From the NCBI GenBank assembly GCA_934667465.1, contig CAKUMG010000403.1, positions 1-5,976 of the forward strand: a DNA stretch of 5,976 nt, given 5' to 3'. Below, piece by piece: positions 1 to 5,947 of the stretch. The stretch's first letter is position 1; each line of letters begins with the position of its first letter. A program made the position numbers and the translations under genes. The notes under the pieces are model-generated. The model saw nothing but the letters and a program-made list of their open reading frames with translations, was not told where the DNA came from and did no database searches. The stretch is from an uncultured Actinoplanes sp. (lineage in GTDB: Bacteria > Actinomycetota > Actinomycetes > Mycobacteriales > Micromonosporaceae).

Positions 1-1
1 G

Positions 2-370
2 ATCGACTGCGAGCGGCCGGCGTCGCTGGCGCGGTTCTGGATCGCGGTGCTCGACGGGTACGCGGTCGCGCCGTACGACGAGGAGGAGCTGGCCCGGCTG
101 CGGGAGCGCGGCTTCGACGGGCCGGAGGACGATCCGGAGGTGCTGCTGCTGCCCGGGCCGGGCGGCGGGCCGCGGGTGTGGTGCACGAAGGTGCCCGAGG
201 GCAAGGTCGTGAAGAACCGCGTGCACGTGGACCTCGAGGCGGCGGACCCGGGGGCCGAGCTGGCGCGGCTGGTTCAGGTCGGGGCGGCGCAGGCCTGGGA
301 GACGTCGACGCTGTGGGTGCTCACCGACCCCGAGGGCAACGAGTTCTGCCTGCTCAAGGATCCCGCCTGA
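2..370 (+). CDS. VOC family (glyoxalase-like) protein, 5' end missing
   Basis: The reading frame is open from base 2 and ends at TGA 368-370, so 122 C-terminal residues are visible and the true start lies left of the window. The visible part opens with IDCERPASLARFW, typical of the first strand and helix of a vicinal-oxygen-chelate half-module. It contains WCTKVPEGKVVKNRVHVDL and ends with LTDPEGNEFCLLKDP. The VPEGKxxKNRxHxDL and DPEGNEFC signatures match the Glyoxalase_6-like group common in actinomycetes. Members are small, usually about 120-140 residues, so only a few residues are probably missing. VOC proteins include metal-dependent lyases, dioxygenases and drug-binding resistance proteins. 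This subgroup is mostly uncharacterised, so no substrate can be assigned. The visible H and E residues could be metal ligands, but this is not established. An internal GTG at 47 would cut off the conserved first strand and is not a credible start. Confidence 0.82.
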   Translation: MDCERPASLARFWIAVLDGYAVAPYDEEELARLRERGFDGPEDDPEVLLLPGPGGGPRVWCTKVPEGKVVKNRVHVDLEAADPGAELARLVQVGAAQAWETSTLWVLTDPEGNEFCLLKDPA

Positions 371-381
371 GCGCCGGCTCC

Positions 382-936
382 TCAGACGAGTTCGTACTCG
401 GTCGGGTCGGTGTTGAGAACCCAATCGAGCGGCATGGTCGCCCGGACGGTGTAGTGATCGCCGTCGAGCTGATGCATCGTGACGGTCTGCGCGGCATCTT
501 GGTCGATCATCCAGTAGTTCGGAATGCCCGCACCGGCATACTCGTTGCGCTTGGTCACCGTGTCGATGCCCACCGAACCCGGCGAGATGATCTCGACGAC
601 GAGGAGCACATCAGCGACCGGAAGCCACACACCGCCGGTTGGCACCTTGCTCCAGACGACCAGGTCGGGGATACGGCCACCCACGCCTTCAGTACGCCCC
701 GGGATGCGGAGACCCACTCCCTGCACGAGCCGCTTCGCCGGAACACCCGCGACACCCAGCCACAACATGATCTGGGTCGCGATGACGGCATGGGCGAACT
801 CCGGCGGCGGCATGATCGAGAGAACTCCCTCGGGACTGATCTCGTACCGGTGGTGTTCGTCTGCGGTCATCATCGCGGTGAGGTCGTCCAGCGTCACGAC
901 CGCTGGCATGGACCTGCCGACAACCTCTGCGCCCAT
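382..936 (-). CDS. Uma2 family endonuclease-like protein (DUF820)
   Basis: From the ATG at 936 this encodes 184 residues, the usual size of Uma2 proteins. Family landmarks appear in order: RYEISPEGVLSIMPPP (about 30-45), the hydrophobic helix AHAVIATQIMLWL (48-60), RIPDLVVWSK (88-97), VLLVVEIISPGS (110-121), and TKRNEYAGAGIPNYWMID (128-145). The D of PDLVV (91), the E of VVEIISP (115) and the K of TKRNEY (129) are in the places expected for the acidic and basic residues of a PD-(D/E)XK nuclease fold. Biological function is unknown for the family; copies are numerous in cyanobacteria and actinomycetes. The frame continues upstream to 1065, but that extension is Arg-rich and has no family match. 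The ATG at 936 is favoured because TACTAT lies six bases upstream, which suggests a leaderless mRNA. GTG at 957 is the main alternative. The gene converges on the VOC gene with 11 bases between stops, and lies downstream of the GH35 gene on the same strand, separated by a strong hairpin. Confidence 0.85.
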   Translation of the reverse strand: MGAEVVGRSMPAVVTLDDLTAMMTADEHHRYEISPEGVLSIMPPPEFAHAVIATQIMLWLGVAGVPAKRLVQGVGLRIPGRTEGVGGRIPDLVVWSKVPTGGVWLPVADVLLVVEIISPGSVGIDTVTKRNEYAGAGIPNYWMIDQDAAQTVTMHQLDGDHYTVRATMPLDWVLNTDPTEYELV

Positions 937-942
937 GCGCTC

Positions 943-948
943 ATAGTA
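943..948 (-). promoter_or_regulatory. Predicted -10 box of a leaderless promoter for the Uma2 gene
   Basis: Read on the minus strand this is TACTAT, a good match to the actinobacterial TANNNT -10 box. It is followed by GAGCGC and then the ATG at 936. Six bases between the box and the ATG would put the transcription start at or next to the A of the start codon, giving an mRNA with no 5' leader. No convincing -35 hexamer is seen 16-19 bases upstream, and no Shine-Dalgarno sequence precedes the ATG. Both agree with leaderless expression but do not prove it. Confidence 0.45.
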
Positions 949-1054
949 GGGCGTCACACCGCCCCGCAGCCTCCGGCGACGCTCGTAGCGCCTGGTCGAG
1001 ACCGACCTTCGCCATCCGGCGGTGCGCCTGGAAGGCAGCGCCACGCCACGATCA

Positions 1055-1076
1055 AGTCTTGGCACGGGTCAAGACT
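1055..1076. repeat. Inverted repeat AGTCTTG / CAAGACT
   Basis: The arms AGTCTTG (1055-1061) and CAAGACT (1070-1076) are perfect 7-base complements with an 8-base loop. The repeat lies about 120 bases upstream of the Uma2 start. It could be a protein-binding palindrome or a weak RNA hairpin in read-through from the GH35 gene. There is no T-tract, so terminator function is not supported. Role unknown. Confidence 0.4.
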
Positions 1077-1157
1077 AGTCGTGAGCCATCTTCGGTTCAA
1101 GCCCGAAGGCGAATGTATTCCTGGAGGCCGGGCGGCGGAATGCGGCTGAGGTTGGAG

Positions 1158-1189
1158 CCGGGCGGCGGCGCCGTGGCGCCACCGCCCGG
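1158..1189 (-). terminator. Strong GC hairpin, likely terminator of the GH35 gene
   Basis: Two 15-base arms (1158-1172 and 1175-1189) are complementary except for one position, with only two bases between them, so the inner pairs must open to form a loop. The hairpin begins 13 bases past the GH35 stop codon in the direction of that gene. No U-tract follows; hairpins without a U-tract are common as terminators in high-GC actinomycetes. The hairpin is nearly symmetrical and could also stop or pause transcription from the other side. Its left arm shares the word CCGGGCGGCGG with 1128-1138. Confidence 0.6.
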
Positions 1190-1202
1190 AGTCGGGGGGG
1201 TG

Positions 1203-3410
1203 TCAGCGGGCTTCGTGCCAGGTGAGGCGGCCGGTGACGCGGAGGGTGTCGAGGGCGAGGAGCTGACCCTCGGCGGACAGGAGGCGGTCGCGGGCGTCGG
1301 CGGGGAGGTGGACCGCCGAGACCGTGGCCAGGGGCAGGAGGTGGAGGGTGACCTCGCTGCCGGGGGTGTAGCCGGCGTCGCGGAGGTTGATGAGCCAGCG
1401 GGCGCCGTCCCAGAAGCGGTCGGTGGCGGGGCGGCCGTCGATGTGGAGTTCGGCGACGTCGCCGGCCCAGGTGATCTCGAGGATGAGGTCGAGGTCGGGC
1501 TCGTCGACCCAGGCGGGCAGGCGGAGGCGGTGGACCGCGGCGAGGTCGGCGAAGACCTCCGGGGACGGGGCGGACTGGCGGCCGTCGTGCTTGCCGTACT
1601 CGGCGGGGACCGGGCCGGCCGGGCGGATCAGCTCGGTGGGGACCGGGGCGACGCCGGTGGTGCCGGAGCCGGTGGGCGGGGCGAAGACCAGGTCCTGGAA
1701 CGTACGGGACGACGGGTCGTAGGCCTGGACGTGCGGGGTGGCCGCCGCGCGGGCGCTCACCCGGCCGTCCGGGCCCCAGAAGAGCTCGTCGGCGCTGATC
1801 AGCACGCGGTCGCCCTCGACCCAGGCGGTGGCGGCGGTGGCCGCGTCGAGGACCAGCACGTCGAGTGGGCCCTCCGCGGTCTCCAGGCGGATCGGGTCGA
1901 GGCCGGGGGTCACCTGGCGGACGTCGTCCGGGGTGACGGCCACCTCGACGGGGATGCCGGCGTCCTGGGTGAGCACCAGGGTGGGCACCGCGCCGGGGAG
2001 CAGGGTCAGCGCGGAGGCGGTCGCCCACGCGATGCCGTGCAGGTTGAGCGGCCAGCGCGCCAATGTCCCGTACGGGATGTCGATCGGTGTCGACGGCAGT
2101 GTCAGCGACCGGCCCTCGTCGAGGGTGATCTCGAAGCGGGCGCCGCGGTAGGTCTCCAGCGGGAAGTGCGGCTGGTGCCAGGCGAGGAAGAGGAAGCCGC
2201 TGGTGCCGTCGGAGCGCAGGGCCCAGCGCAGCGTCTCGGTGTCCTCCACGCCGGTGGCGCGGCGGTCGGGCAGGGTCGACGGCATCTCGGCCAGGGCGGG
2301 GCCGAAGGCGGCGAGGAACGCGTGCTGGCGGCGCAGCAGCTGGTAGCTCTCCGACGGGACGCCGGCCTCCCCGAGCGGGGCGTGGAAGTCGTAGCCGAGG
2401 CGCTGGACGTCGTTGGGGTAGCCGCTGGCGTGGGATTCCTGCATGCCGTGGTCGCCGGTGGGGTTGGTGCCGCCGGCGTACATGTAGTAGCCCTGCCAGG
2501 CCGAGCCGTTGCCGATCTTGGTGTGGCCGACGGCGGCGGTGTCGAGGCCCGACGGGCGCGGCCGGCGGTGGTAAGCCGTGGCCATGCCGCCGGAGAGCTC
2601 GCAGGTGGCGGGCGGGAACAGCTCGGACGGCACGCGGGGGCCGCCCTGGGCCGCCGCGATGTTCTGGGCGCGGCGGACGTCGGCGCCGATGCCCGGGTCG
2701 TCCCAGACGTGCGAGAAGAAGTAGTGGTCCCGGAAGGTGGGGGCCCACTCGGCGTCGGCGTCGACCCAGAAGCCGTCGCCGTAGCCGCCGTAGAGCGGGA
2801 GCACCTCGTCCTCGGGCAGCTCGGCGCTGTCCCAGGCGGTCGCGGTCCAGAGCGGCGCGGACATGCCGGCCTCGCGGGAGAGCCGCTTGAGCGTGAGGAT
2901 GTGGCCGGGCTCGGTGTAGAGCTCGTTCTCGAGCTGGATGCCGAGCACCGTGCCGGTCTGCGAGGCACGGTCGCCGAGGTGCGCGCCGAGCTGGCCGAAC
3001 CACTCGCGGACCAGGTCGAGGTAGCCGGGGTCGTCGGTGCGGTGCCGGACCGGGGCCTGCTGCACCCAGTCGGGGAACCCGCCGTTGCGGCTCTCCGCGT
3101 GGACCCACGGGCCGATGCGCAGGATGACGTCGAGGCCGGCCGCGGCGCACTCGTCGACGAACGCGGCCACGTCGAGGTTGCCGTCGAAGCGGGGCTCACC
3201 GCGGTGCTCGACGTGGTGCAGCCAGAACACGTAGCTGGCCACCACAGTCACGCCGCCCGCCCGCATCTGGCGGAGCCGCTCGGCCCAGCGCTCGCGAGGC
3301 ACCCGACTGTAGTGCATTTCACCCGAAACCGGGATGATCGGGGTACCGTTCCGGAGGAGATAACGGCTGGTCAGCGCGACGCCGGGGCGGACGTCCTCGT
3401 CGTTGCTCAT
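1203..3410 (-). CDS. GH35 family beta-galactosidase, cytoplasmic
   Basis: This is a 735-residue glycoside hydrolase of family GH35, expected to release terminal beta-linked galactose by a retaining mechanism. The TIM-barrel begins at once: LLRNGTPIIPVSGEMHYSRV (about 18-37), then GGVTVVASYVFWLHH (52-66), RIGPWVHAESRNGGFPDW (98-115) and GIQLENELY (157-165). The second E of ENE (E163) is the expected acid/base. E271 in CELSGGMATAYHRRP is the expected nucleophile; the spacing of 108 residues fits the family. YYMYAGGTNPTGDHGMQES (about 308-326) matches the conserved GGTN barrel segment. The C-terminal half contains beta-rich, jelly-roll-like sequence such as WAGDVAELHIDGRP (648-661). There is no signal peptide or membrane segment, so it should act on imported sugar. 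It is divergent from the sugar ABC operon, with paired operators between. Start: ATG 3410 gives the family-like N-terminus MSNDEDVRPGVALTSRYL but has no Shine-Dalgarno. TTG 3485 adds 25 residues and has a better one (AAAGGGG at 3498-3492). I prefer 3410 because the extra codons have weak GC3 and no family match. Confidence 0.9.
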   Translation of the reverse strand: MSNDEDVRPGVALTSRYLLRNGTPIIPVSGEMHYSRVPRERWAERLRQMRAGGVTVVASYVFWLHHVEHRGEPRFDGNLDVAAFVDECAAAGLDVILRIGPWVHAESRNGGFPDWVQQAPVRHRTDDPGYLDLVREWFGQLGAHLGDRASQTGTVLGIQLENELYTEPGHILTLKRLSREAGMSAPLWTATAWDSAELPEDEVLPLYGGYGDGFWVDADAEWAPTFRDHYFFSHVWDDPGIGADVRRAQNIAAAQGGPRVPSELFPPATCELSGGMATAYHRRPRPSGLDTAAVGHTKIGNGSAWQGYYMYAGGTNPTGDHGMQESHASGYPNDVQRLGYDFHAPLGEAGVPSESYQLLRRQHAFLAAFGPALAEMPSTLPDRRATGVEDTETLRWALRSDGTSGFLFLAWHQPHFPLETYRGARFEITLDEGRSLTLPSTPIDIPYGTLARWPLNLHGIAWATASALTLLPGAVPTLVLTQDAGIPVEVAVTPDDVRQVTPGLDPIRLETAEGPLDVLVLDAATAATAWVEGDRVLISADELFWGPDGRVSARAAATPHVQAYDPSSRTFQDLVFAPPTGSGTTGVAPVPTELIRPAGPVPAEYGKHDGRQSAPSPEVFADLAAVHRLRLPAWVDEPDLDLILEITWAGDVAELHIDGRPATDRFWDGARWLINLRDAGYTPGSEVTLHLLPLATVSAVHLPADARDRLLSAEGQLLALDTLRVTGRLTWHEAR

Positions 3411-3491
3411 CCGCGGCCGGCGCAGCGGCGTCGTCCACGGACGATGCCGGACAGTCAGCGGCTCAGGCAGGTGTTCGCGAGGCAACGAGGA

Positions 3492-3498
3492 CCCCTTT
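3492..3498 (-). promoter_or_regulatory. Shine-Dalgarno-like AAAGGGG before alternative GH35 start TTG 3485
   Basis: On the minus strand AAAGGGG stands six bases before a TTG at 3485 that is in frame with the GH35 gene. It is the only good ribosome-binding match upstream of this gene. The 24 codons that follow the TTG end in G or C in about 17 cases, clearly fewer than in the body of the gene. The site therefore decides between two possible starts rather than proving one. Confidence 0.4.
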
Positions 3499-3507
3499 GT
3501 GCTCGAC

Positions 3508-3527
3508 GCCTGTAACCGGTCACAGGC
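3508..3527. promoter_or_regulatory. LacI-type operator, GH35-proximal copy
   Basis: GCCTGTAACCGGTCACAGGC is a 20-base palindrome centred on CCGG with one mismatched pair (A3514 against C3521). The core TGTAACCGGTCACA resembles LacI/GalR-family operators: half-sites TGTRACC around a central CG. It lies just downstream of the predicted GH35 transcription start, where a bound repressor would block initiation. Nineteen bases (3510-3528) are identical to 3599-3617. Family assignment rests on motif shape only; no regulator gene is in the window. Confidence 0.72.
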
Positions 3528-3538
3528 AACTGGCTGGA

Positions 3539-3569
3539 ACGATACACCGGGTTAACGGGCTGGAATCAA
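3539..3569 (-). promoter_or_regulatory. Predicted promoter of the GH35 gene
   Basis: On the minus strand TTGATT (3569-3564) is a fair -35 box. The -10 candidates are TGTATC (3546-3541) with a 17-base spacer, or TATCGT (3544-3539) with a 19-base spacer; the second fits TANNNT better. The start would fall near 3532, directly upstream of the operator at 3508-3527, and about 47 or 122 bases ahead of the two possible start codons. Confidence 0.45.
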
Positions 3570-3573
3570 GGTC

Positions 3574-3602
3574 TTGACATAGCCGTAAACGAGGCTCACT
3601 GT
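3574..3602 (+). promoter_or_regulatory. Predicted promoter of the sugar ABC transporter operon
   Basis: TTGACA at 3574-3579 is a perfect consensus -35 box. A spacer of 17 bases leads to CACTGT at 3597-3602, which keeps the two most important -10 positions (A at position 2, T at position 6) but is otherwise weak. The start would be near 3609, inside the operator at 3599-3614. Its -35 box is only four bases from the -35 box of the GH35 promoter on the other strand. Confidence 0.55.
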
Positions 3603-3614
3603 AACCGGTCACAG
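3599..3614. promoter_or_regulatory. LacI-type operator, transporter-proximal copy
   Basis: CTGTAACCGGTCACAG is a 16-base palindrome with the same single mismatch as the other copy. Identity extends to 3617, making a 19-base exact direct repeat with 3510-3528 and a centre-to-centre distance of 89 bases. It overlaps the predicted -10 box and start site of the transporter operon, the classic position for repression by steric block. Confidence 0.72.
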
Positions 3615-3648
3615 GCACCCTTCGGACGTCCTTCTCCGGATGCGGTGG

Positions 3649-3665
3649 CCTCCCGATCGAGGAGG
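3649..3665 (+). promoter_or_regulatory. Strong ribosome-binding site of the solute-binding protein, within a possible hairpin
   Basis: GAGGAGG (3659-3665) stands four bases before TTG 3670 and fixes that codon as the start. Upstream CCTCC (3649-3653) can pair with GGAGG (3661-3665) across a seven-base loop, CGATCGA, which could mask the site. The stem is only five pairs, so a regulatory role is speculative. Confidence 0.5.
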
Positions 3666-3669
3666 ATCG

Positions 3670-4971
3670 TTGAAAAAGACCATCGCCGGCGCTCTCGCCG
3701 CATCACTTGTGCTCCTGACGGCCGCTTGTGGCGGCGGCTCCGACGACGCGAGCGAGACCGAGGCCACCGGCCCCGTCTCGCTCACGTACTGGAGCTGGAC
3801 CCCGAACATGGACAAGGTCGTCGAGGCCTGGAACTCCAAGAACCCGAACATCCAGGTCACGGTCAACAAGCAGGACGGCGGCGACCCGGCCGTCACCAAG
3901 CTGCTCACCGCGATCAAGGCCGGCAGCGGCGCGCCGGACATCATGCAGGCCGAGTACCAGAAGATCCCGACCCTGGTCTCCGCCGACGCCCTCGCCACGA
4001 TCACCGACGAGGCCGGCTCGCTGAAGGACAAGTTCCCCGAGGCGACCTGGACGTCGGTCACCCTGGGCGGCGACGCCGTCTACGCGGTCCCGCAGGACAA
4101 CGCGCCGCTGATGTTCTTCTACCGCAAGGACGTCTTCGAGAAGAACAACCTCCAGGCCCCCAAGACCTGGGACGAGTACGCCGAGGCCGCGCGCAAGATC
4201 CACGCCGCGGACCCGAAGCAGCTGCTCGGCACGTTCTCCGCGAACGACCCCGGCCAGTTCGTCGGCCTCGCGCAGCAGGCCGGCGCGTCCTGGTGGGGCG
4301 TGAACGGGGACAGCTGGACCGTCAACATCAACGACGCCGCGACGCAGAAGGTCGCCGGCTTCTGGGGCGGCCTCGTGCAGGAGGGCGTCATCGGCAACAG
4401 CCCGATGTACACGCCGGAGTGGAACGCGGGCCTGAACGACGGCTCGCAGGTCGGCTGGGTCAGCGCGGTCTGGGCGCCGGGCGTGCTCGAGGGCAACGCC
4501 GGTGACACCAAGGGCAAGTGGGCCGTCGCGCCGCTGCCGCAGTGGGACGCCGCCGCGCCCAAGACCGGCAACTGGGGCGGTTCCGCCACCGCGGTGACCA
4601 GCCAGAGCAAGAACAAGAAGCAGGCCGCGCAGTTCATCTCGTGGCTGAACACCGACCCCGAGGCGATCAAGCTGCTGGCCAACACGGCCAACATCTACCC
4701 GGCCGCCACGGACTCGGCCGCGGCGCTCACCGAGCCGCCGGCGTTCTTCGCGGACCAGGCGGACTACTACACGATCGCGTCGGACGCCGCCAAGACCGGC
4801 AACCCGTTCACCTACGGCCCGAACGTCAACGTCGCCTACAGCGCGTTCAACGACGCGTTCGGCAAGGCCGCCGAGGCCAAGCAGAGCGCGCAGTTCACCG
4901 CGGGCCTGGCCACCATGCAGACCCAGACGGTCGACGACATGAAGAACACCGGCTTCAAGGTCGCCGGATGA
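3670..4971 (+). CDS. Carbohydrate ABC transporter solute-binding lipoprotein (family 1)
   Basis: The product has 433 residues from the TTG at 3670, read as Met: KK at positions 2-3, a hydrophobic stretch (5-16) and lipobox LTAAC with the modified Cys at 20, followed by GGGSDD as a flexible tether. It should be anchored to the outer face of the membrane and deliver sugar to the permeases. Mature sequence opens with VSLTYWSWTPNMDKVVEAWNSKNPNIQV (36-63), the usual first strand and helix of family 1 sugar-binding proteins. LLTAIKAGSGAPDIMQAEY (78-96), YAVPQDNAPLMFFYRKDVFEKN (138-159) and TWDEYAEAARKI (166-177) follow. The late segment NKKQAAQFISWL (315-326) is also typical. The protein has many Trp residues, which often stack on sugars. 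The in-frame ATG at 3640 would put ten extra residues before the signal peptide and lacks a ribosome-binding site. The gene heads the operon and overlaps the permease gene by four bases. Substrate is not readable from sequence; the divergent GH35 gene suggests a beta-galactoside. Confidence 0.93.
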   Translation: MKKTIAGALAASLVLLTAACGGGSDDASETEATGPVSLTYWSWTPNMDKVVEAWNSKNPNIQVTVNKQDGGDPAVTKLLTAIKAGSGAPDIMQAEYQKIPTLVSADALATITDEAGSLKDKFPEATWTSVTLGGDAVYAVPQDNAPLMFFYRKDVFEKNNLQAPKTWDEYAEAARKIHAADPKQLLGTFSANDPGQFVGLAQQAGASWWGVNGDSWTVNINDAATQKVAGFWGGLVQEGVIGNSPMYTPEWNAGLNDGSQVGWVSAVWAPGVLEGNAGDTKGKWAVAPLPQWDAAAPKTGNWGGSATAVTSQSKNKKQAAQFISWLNTDPEAIKLLANTANIYPAATDSAAALTEPPAFFADQADYYTIASDAAKTGNPFTYGPNVNVAYSAFNDAFGKAAEAKQSAQFTAGLATMQTQTVDDMKNTGFKVAG

Positions 4972-5945
4972 CCACGGTCCCTGCTTCCGGGCAGACCACG
5001 GAGTGGCCCGCCGTCGTCACGGCGGCGGGCCGCCCCCCGGCGCGTGGCAAGAAGCGGACAGGCACGCCGTACGCGTTCCTCGCGCCCGCGATCGTGCTGT
5101 TCGTCCTGTTCCTGGGCGCACCGATCGTCTACGCCGCGTACCTGAGCCTGCGCAAGGTCCAGGTCTCCGGGCTGGGCCTGGGCTCCGGCTCGCGCACCGA
5201 GGTGTGGGCGGGCCTGGAGAACTACGCGCGCTCGCTGTCCGACGCCGAGTTCCTGCCCAGCGTGGGCCGGATCGGCGCGTACGGCCTGATCGTCGTGCCG
5301 GTCATGCTCGGGCTCGCGCTGCTGTTCGCCCTGCTGCTGGACGCCGGGCGCACCAAGGTCGGCGGCTTCGCCCGTACGGCGATCTTCCTGCCCTATGCCG
5401 TGCCCGCAGTTGTCGCGTCGCTGCTGTGGGGCTTCCTCTATCTGCCCCGGATCAGCCCGATCAACGACCTGCTGGAAGGCGCCGGCCTCGGCTCGCCGAA
5501 CCTGCTCGGCTCGGACTGGGTCCTCTTCGCGGTCGCCAACATCGCGATCTGGGGCGGCACCGGCTTCAACATGATCGTGCTGTTCACGGCGCTGAAGGCC
5601 ATTCCCCAGGACATGTACGAGGCGGCGCGGCTCGACGGCGCCTCCGAGTTCCAGGTCGCGTGGAAGATCAAGATCCCGATCATCGCGCCCTCGATGGTGA
5701 TGACGTTCGTCTTCTCGCTCATCGCCACGCTGCAGGTCTTCGCCGAGCCGATGACCCTGCGCCCGCTGAGCAACACCATCTCGGCGACGTGGACCCCTCT
5801 CATGAAGGTCTACCGGGACGCGTTCACGCGCAACGACATCTACTCCGCGGCGGCCACCTCGGTGATCATCGCGCTCGCGACCTTCGCACTCTCCTTCGGC
5901 TTCCTCAAGCTCGTCGGCTCGCGTGCGTTCCGGCAGGAGAACTGA
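4968..5945 (+). CDS. Sugar ABC transporter permease, MalF-like (CUT1)
   Basis: The gene starts at ATG 4968, overlapping the stop of the solute-binding protein gene as ATGA, a sign of translational coupling. A weak AAGG lies seven bases upstream. The 325-residue product has a polar N-terminus of about 35 residues and six likely membrane segments, near 36-59, 102-125, 136-158, 184-206, 242-262 and 293-317. A family-typical external loop (about 60-100) separates the first two. The cytoplasmic EAA loop, which docks the ATPase, is clear at 218-240: EAARLDGASEFQVAWKIKIP followed by IIAP. NIAIWGGTGFNMIVLFTALKAIP before it (191-213) is also characteristic of MalF/UgpA-like permeases. It should form a heterodimer with the next gene's product. 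The reading frame stays open upstream to 4518, but that is the shadow of the preceding gene. Confidence 0.93.
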   Translation: MTTVPASGQTTEWPAVVTAAGRPPARGKKRTGTPYAFLAPAIVLFVLFLGAPIVYAAYLSLRKVQVSGLGLGSGSRTEVWAGLENYARSLSDAEFLPSVGRIGAYGLIVVPVMLGLALLFALLLDAGRTKVGGFARTAIFLPYAVPAVVASLLWGFLYLPRISPINDLLEGAGLGSPNLLGSDWVLFAVANIAIWGGTGFNMIVLFTALKAIPQDMYEAARLDGASEFQVAWKIKIPIIAPSMVMTFVFSLIATLQVFAEPMTLRPLSNTISATWTPLMKVYRDAFTRNDIYSAAATSVIIALATFALSFGFLKLVGSRAFRQEN

Positions 5946-5947
5946 TC

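Larger units (their letters stand above)
937..1202. other. Intergenic region between the GH35 and Uma2 genes
   Basis: This stretch of 266 bases has no credible gene. On the minus strand it is the 3' flank of the GH35 gene followed by the 5' flank of the Uma2 gene. It holds the terminator-like hairpin at 1158-1189, a small hairpin at 1090-1108 (CTTCGG, seven-base loop, CCGAAG), the inverted repeat at 1055-1076, and the -10 box at 943-948. The 11-base word CCGGGCGGCGG occurs twice as a direct repeat, at 1128-1138 and 1158-1168. Around 1051-1120 the composition is less GC-rich than the flanking genes. Confidence 0.6.

Noticed and set aside
1091..1107. T-arm look-alike: TTCGG stem, loop TTCAAGC, CCGAA
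   Set aside because: The loop matches a tRNA TPsiC loop, but no matching 5' acceptor strand lies at the right distance for the following GGCGAAT, and no D-arm or anticodon arm can be built. It is probably a chance hairpin.
178..1149. A 323-codon plus-strand frame across the VOC and Uma2 genes
   Set aside because: It starts inside the VOC gene in another frame and runs antisense to Uma2. The product is Arg/Gly/His-rich with no recognisable domain.
1075..3199. Long minus-strand open frames of 691 and 365 codons in other frames of the GH35 gene
   Set aside because: Their translations are Arg/Pro- or Ser/Thr/Pro/Ala-rich with no domain signature. They are frame shadows of the GH35 coding sequence.
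1059..3515. An 818-codon open frame on the plus strand across the GH35 gene
   Set aside because: Its translation is a low-complexity Gly/Val/Ala/Glu/Arg sequence, as expected from the antisense of a very GC-rich gene. The minus strand carries clear GH35 motifs with catalytic residues.
3511..3524. Possible CRP-type site (TGTGA on the minus strand)
   Set aside because: The half-sites are separated by four bases (CCGG), not the six typical of CRP sites. The CG-centred palindrome fits LacI-family operators better.
3551..3556. GTTAAC palindrome between the two promoters
   Set aside because: Symmetry ends after six bases; the flanks do not match the TGTRACC operator half-site, so it is not a third operator.
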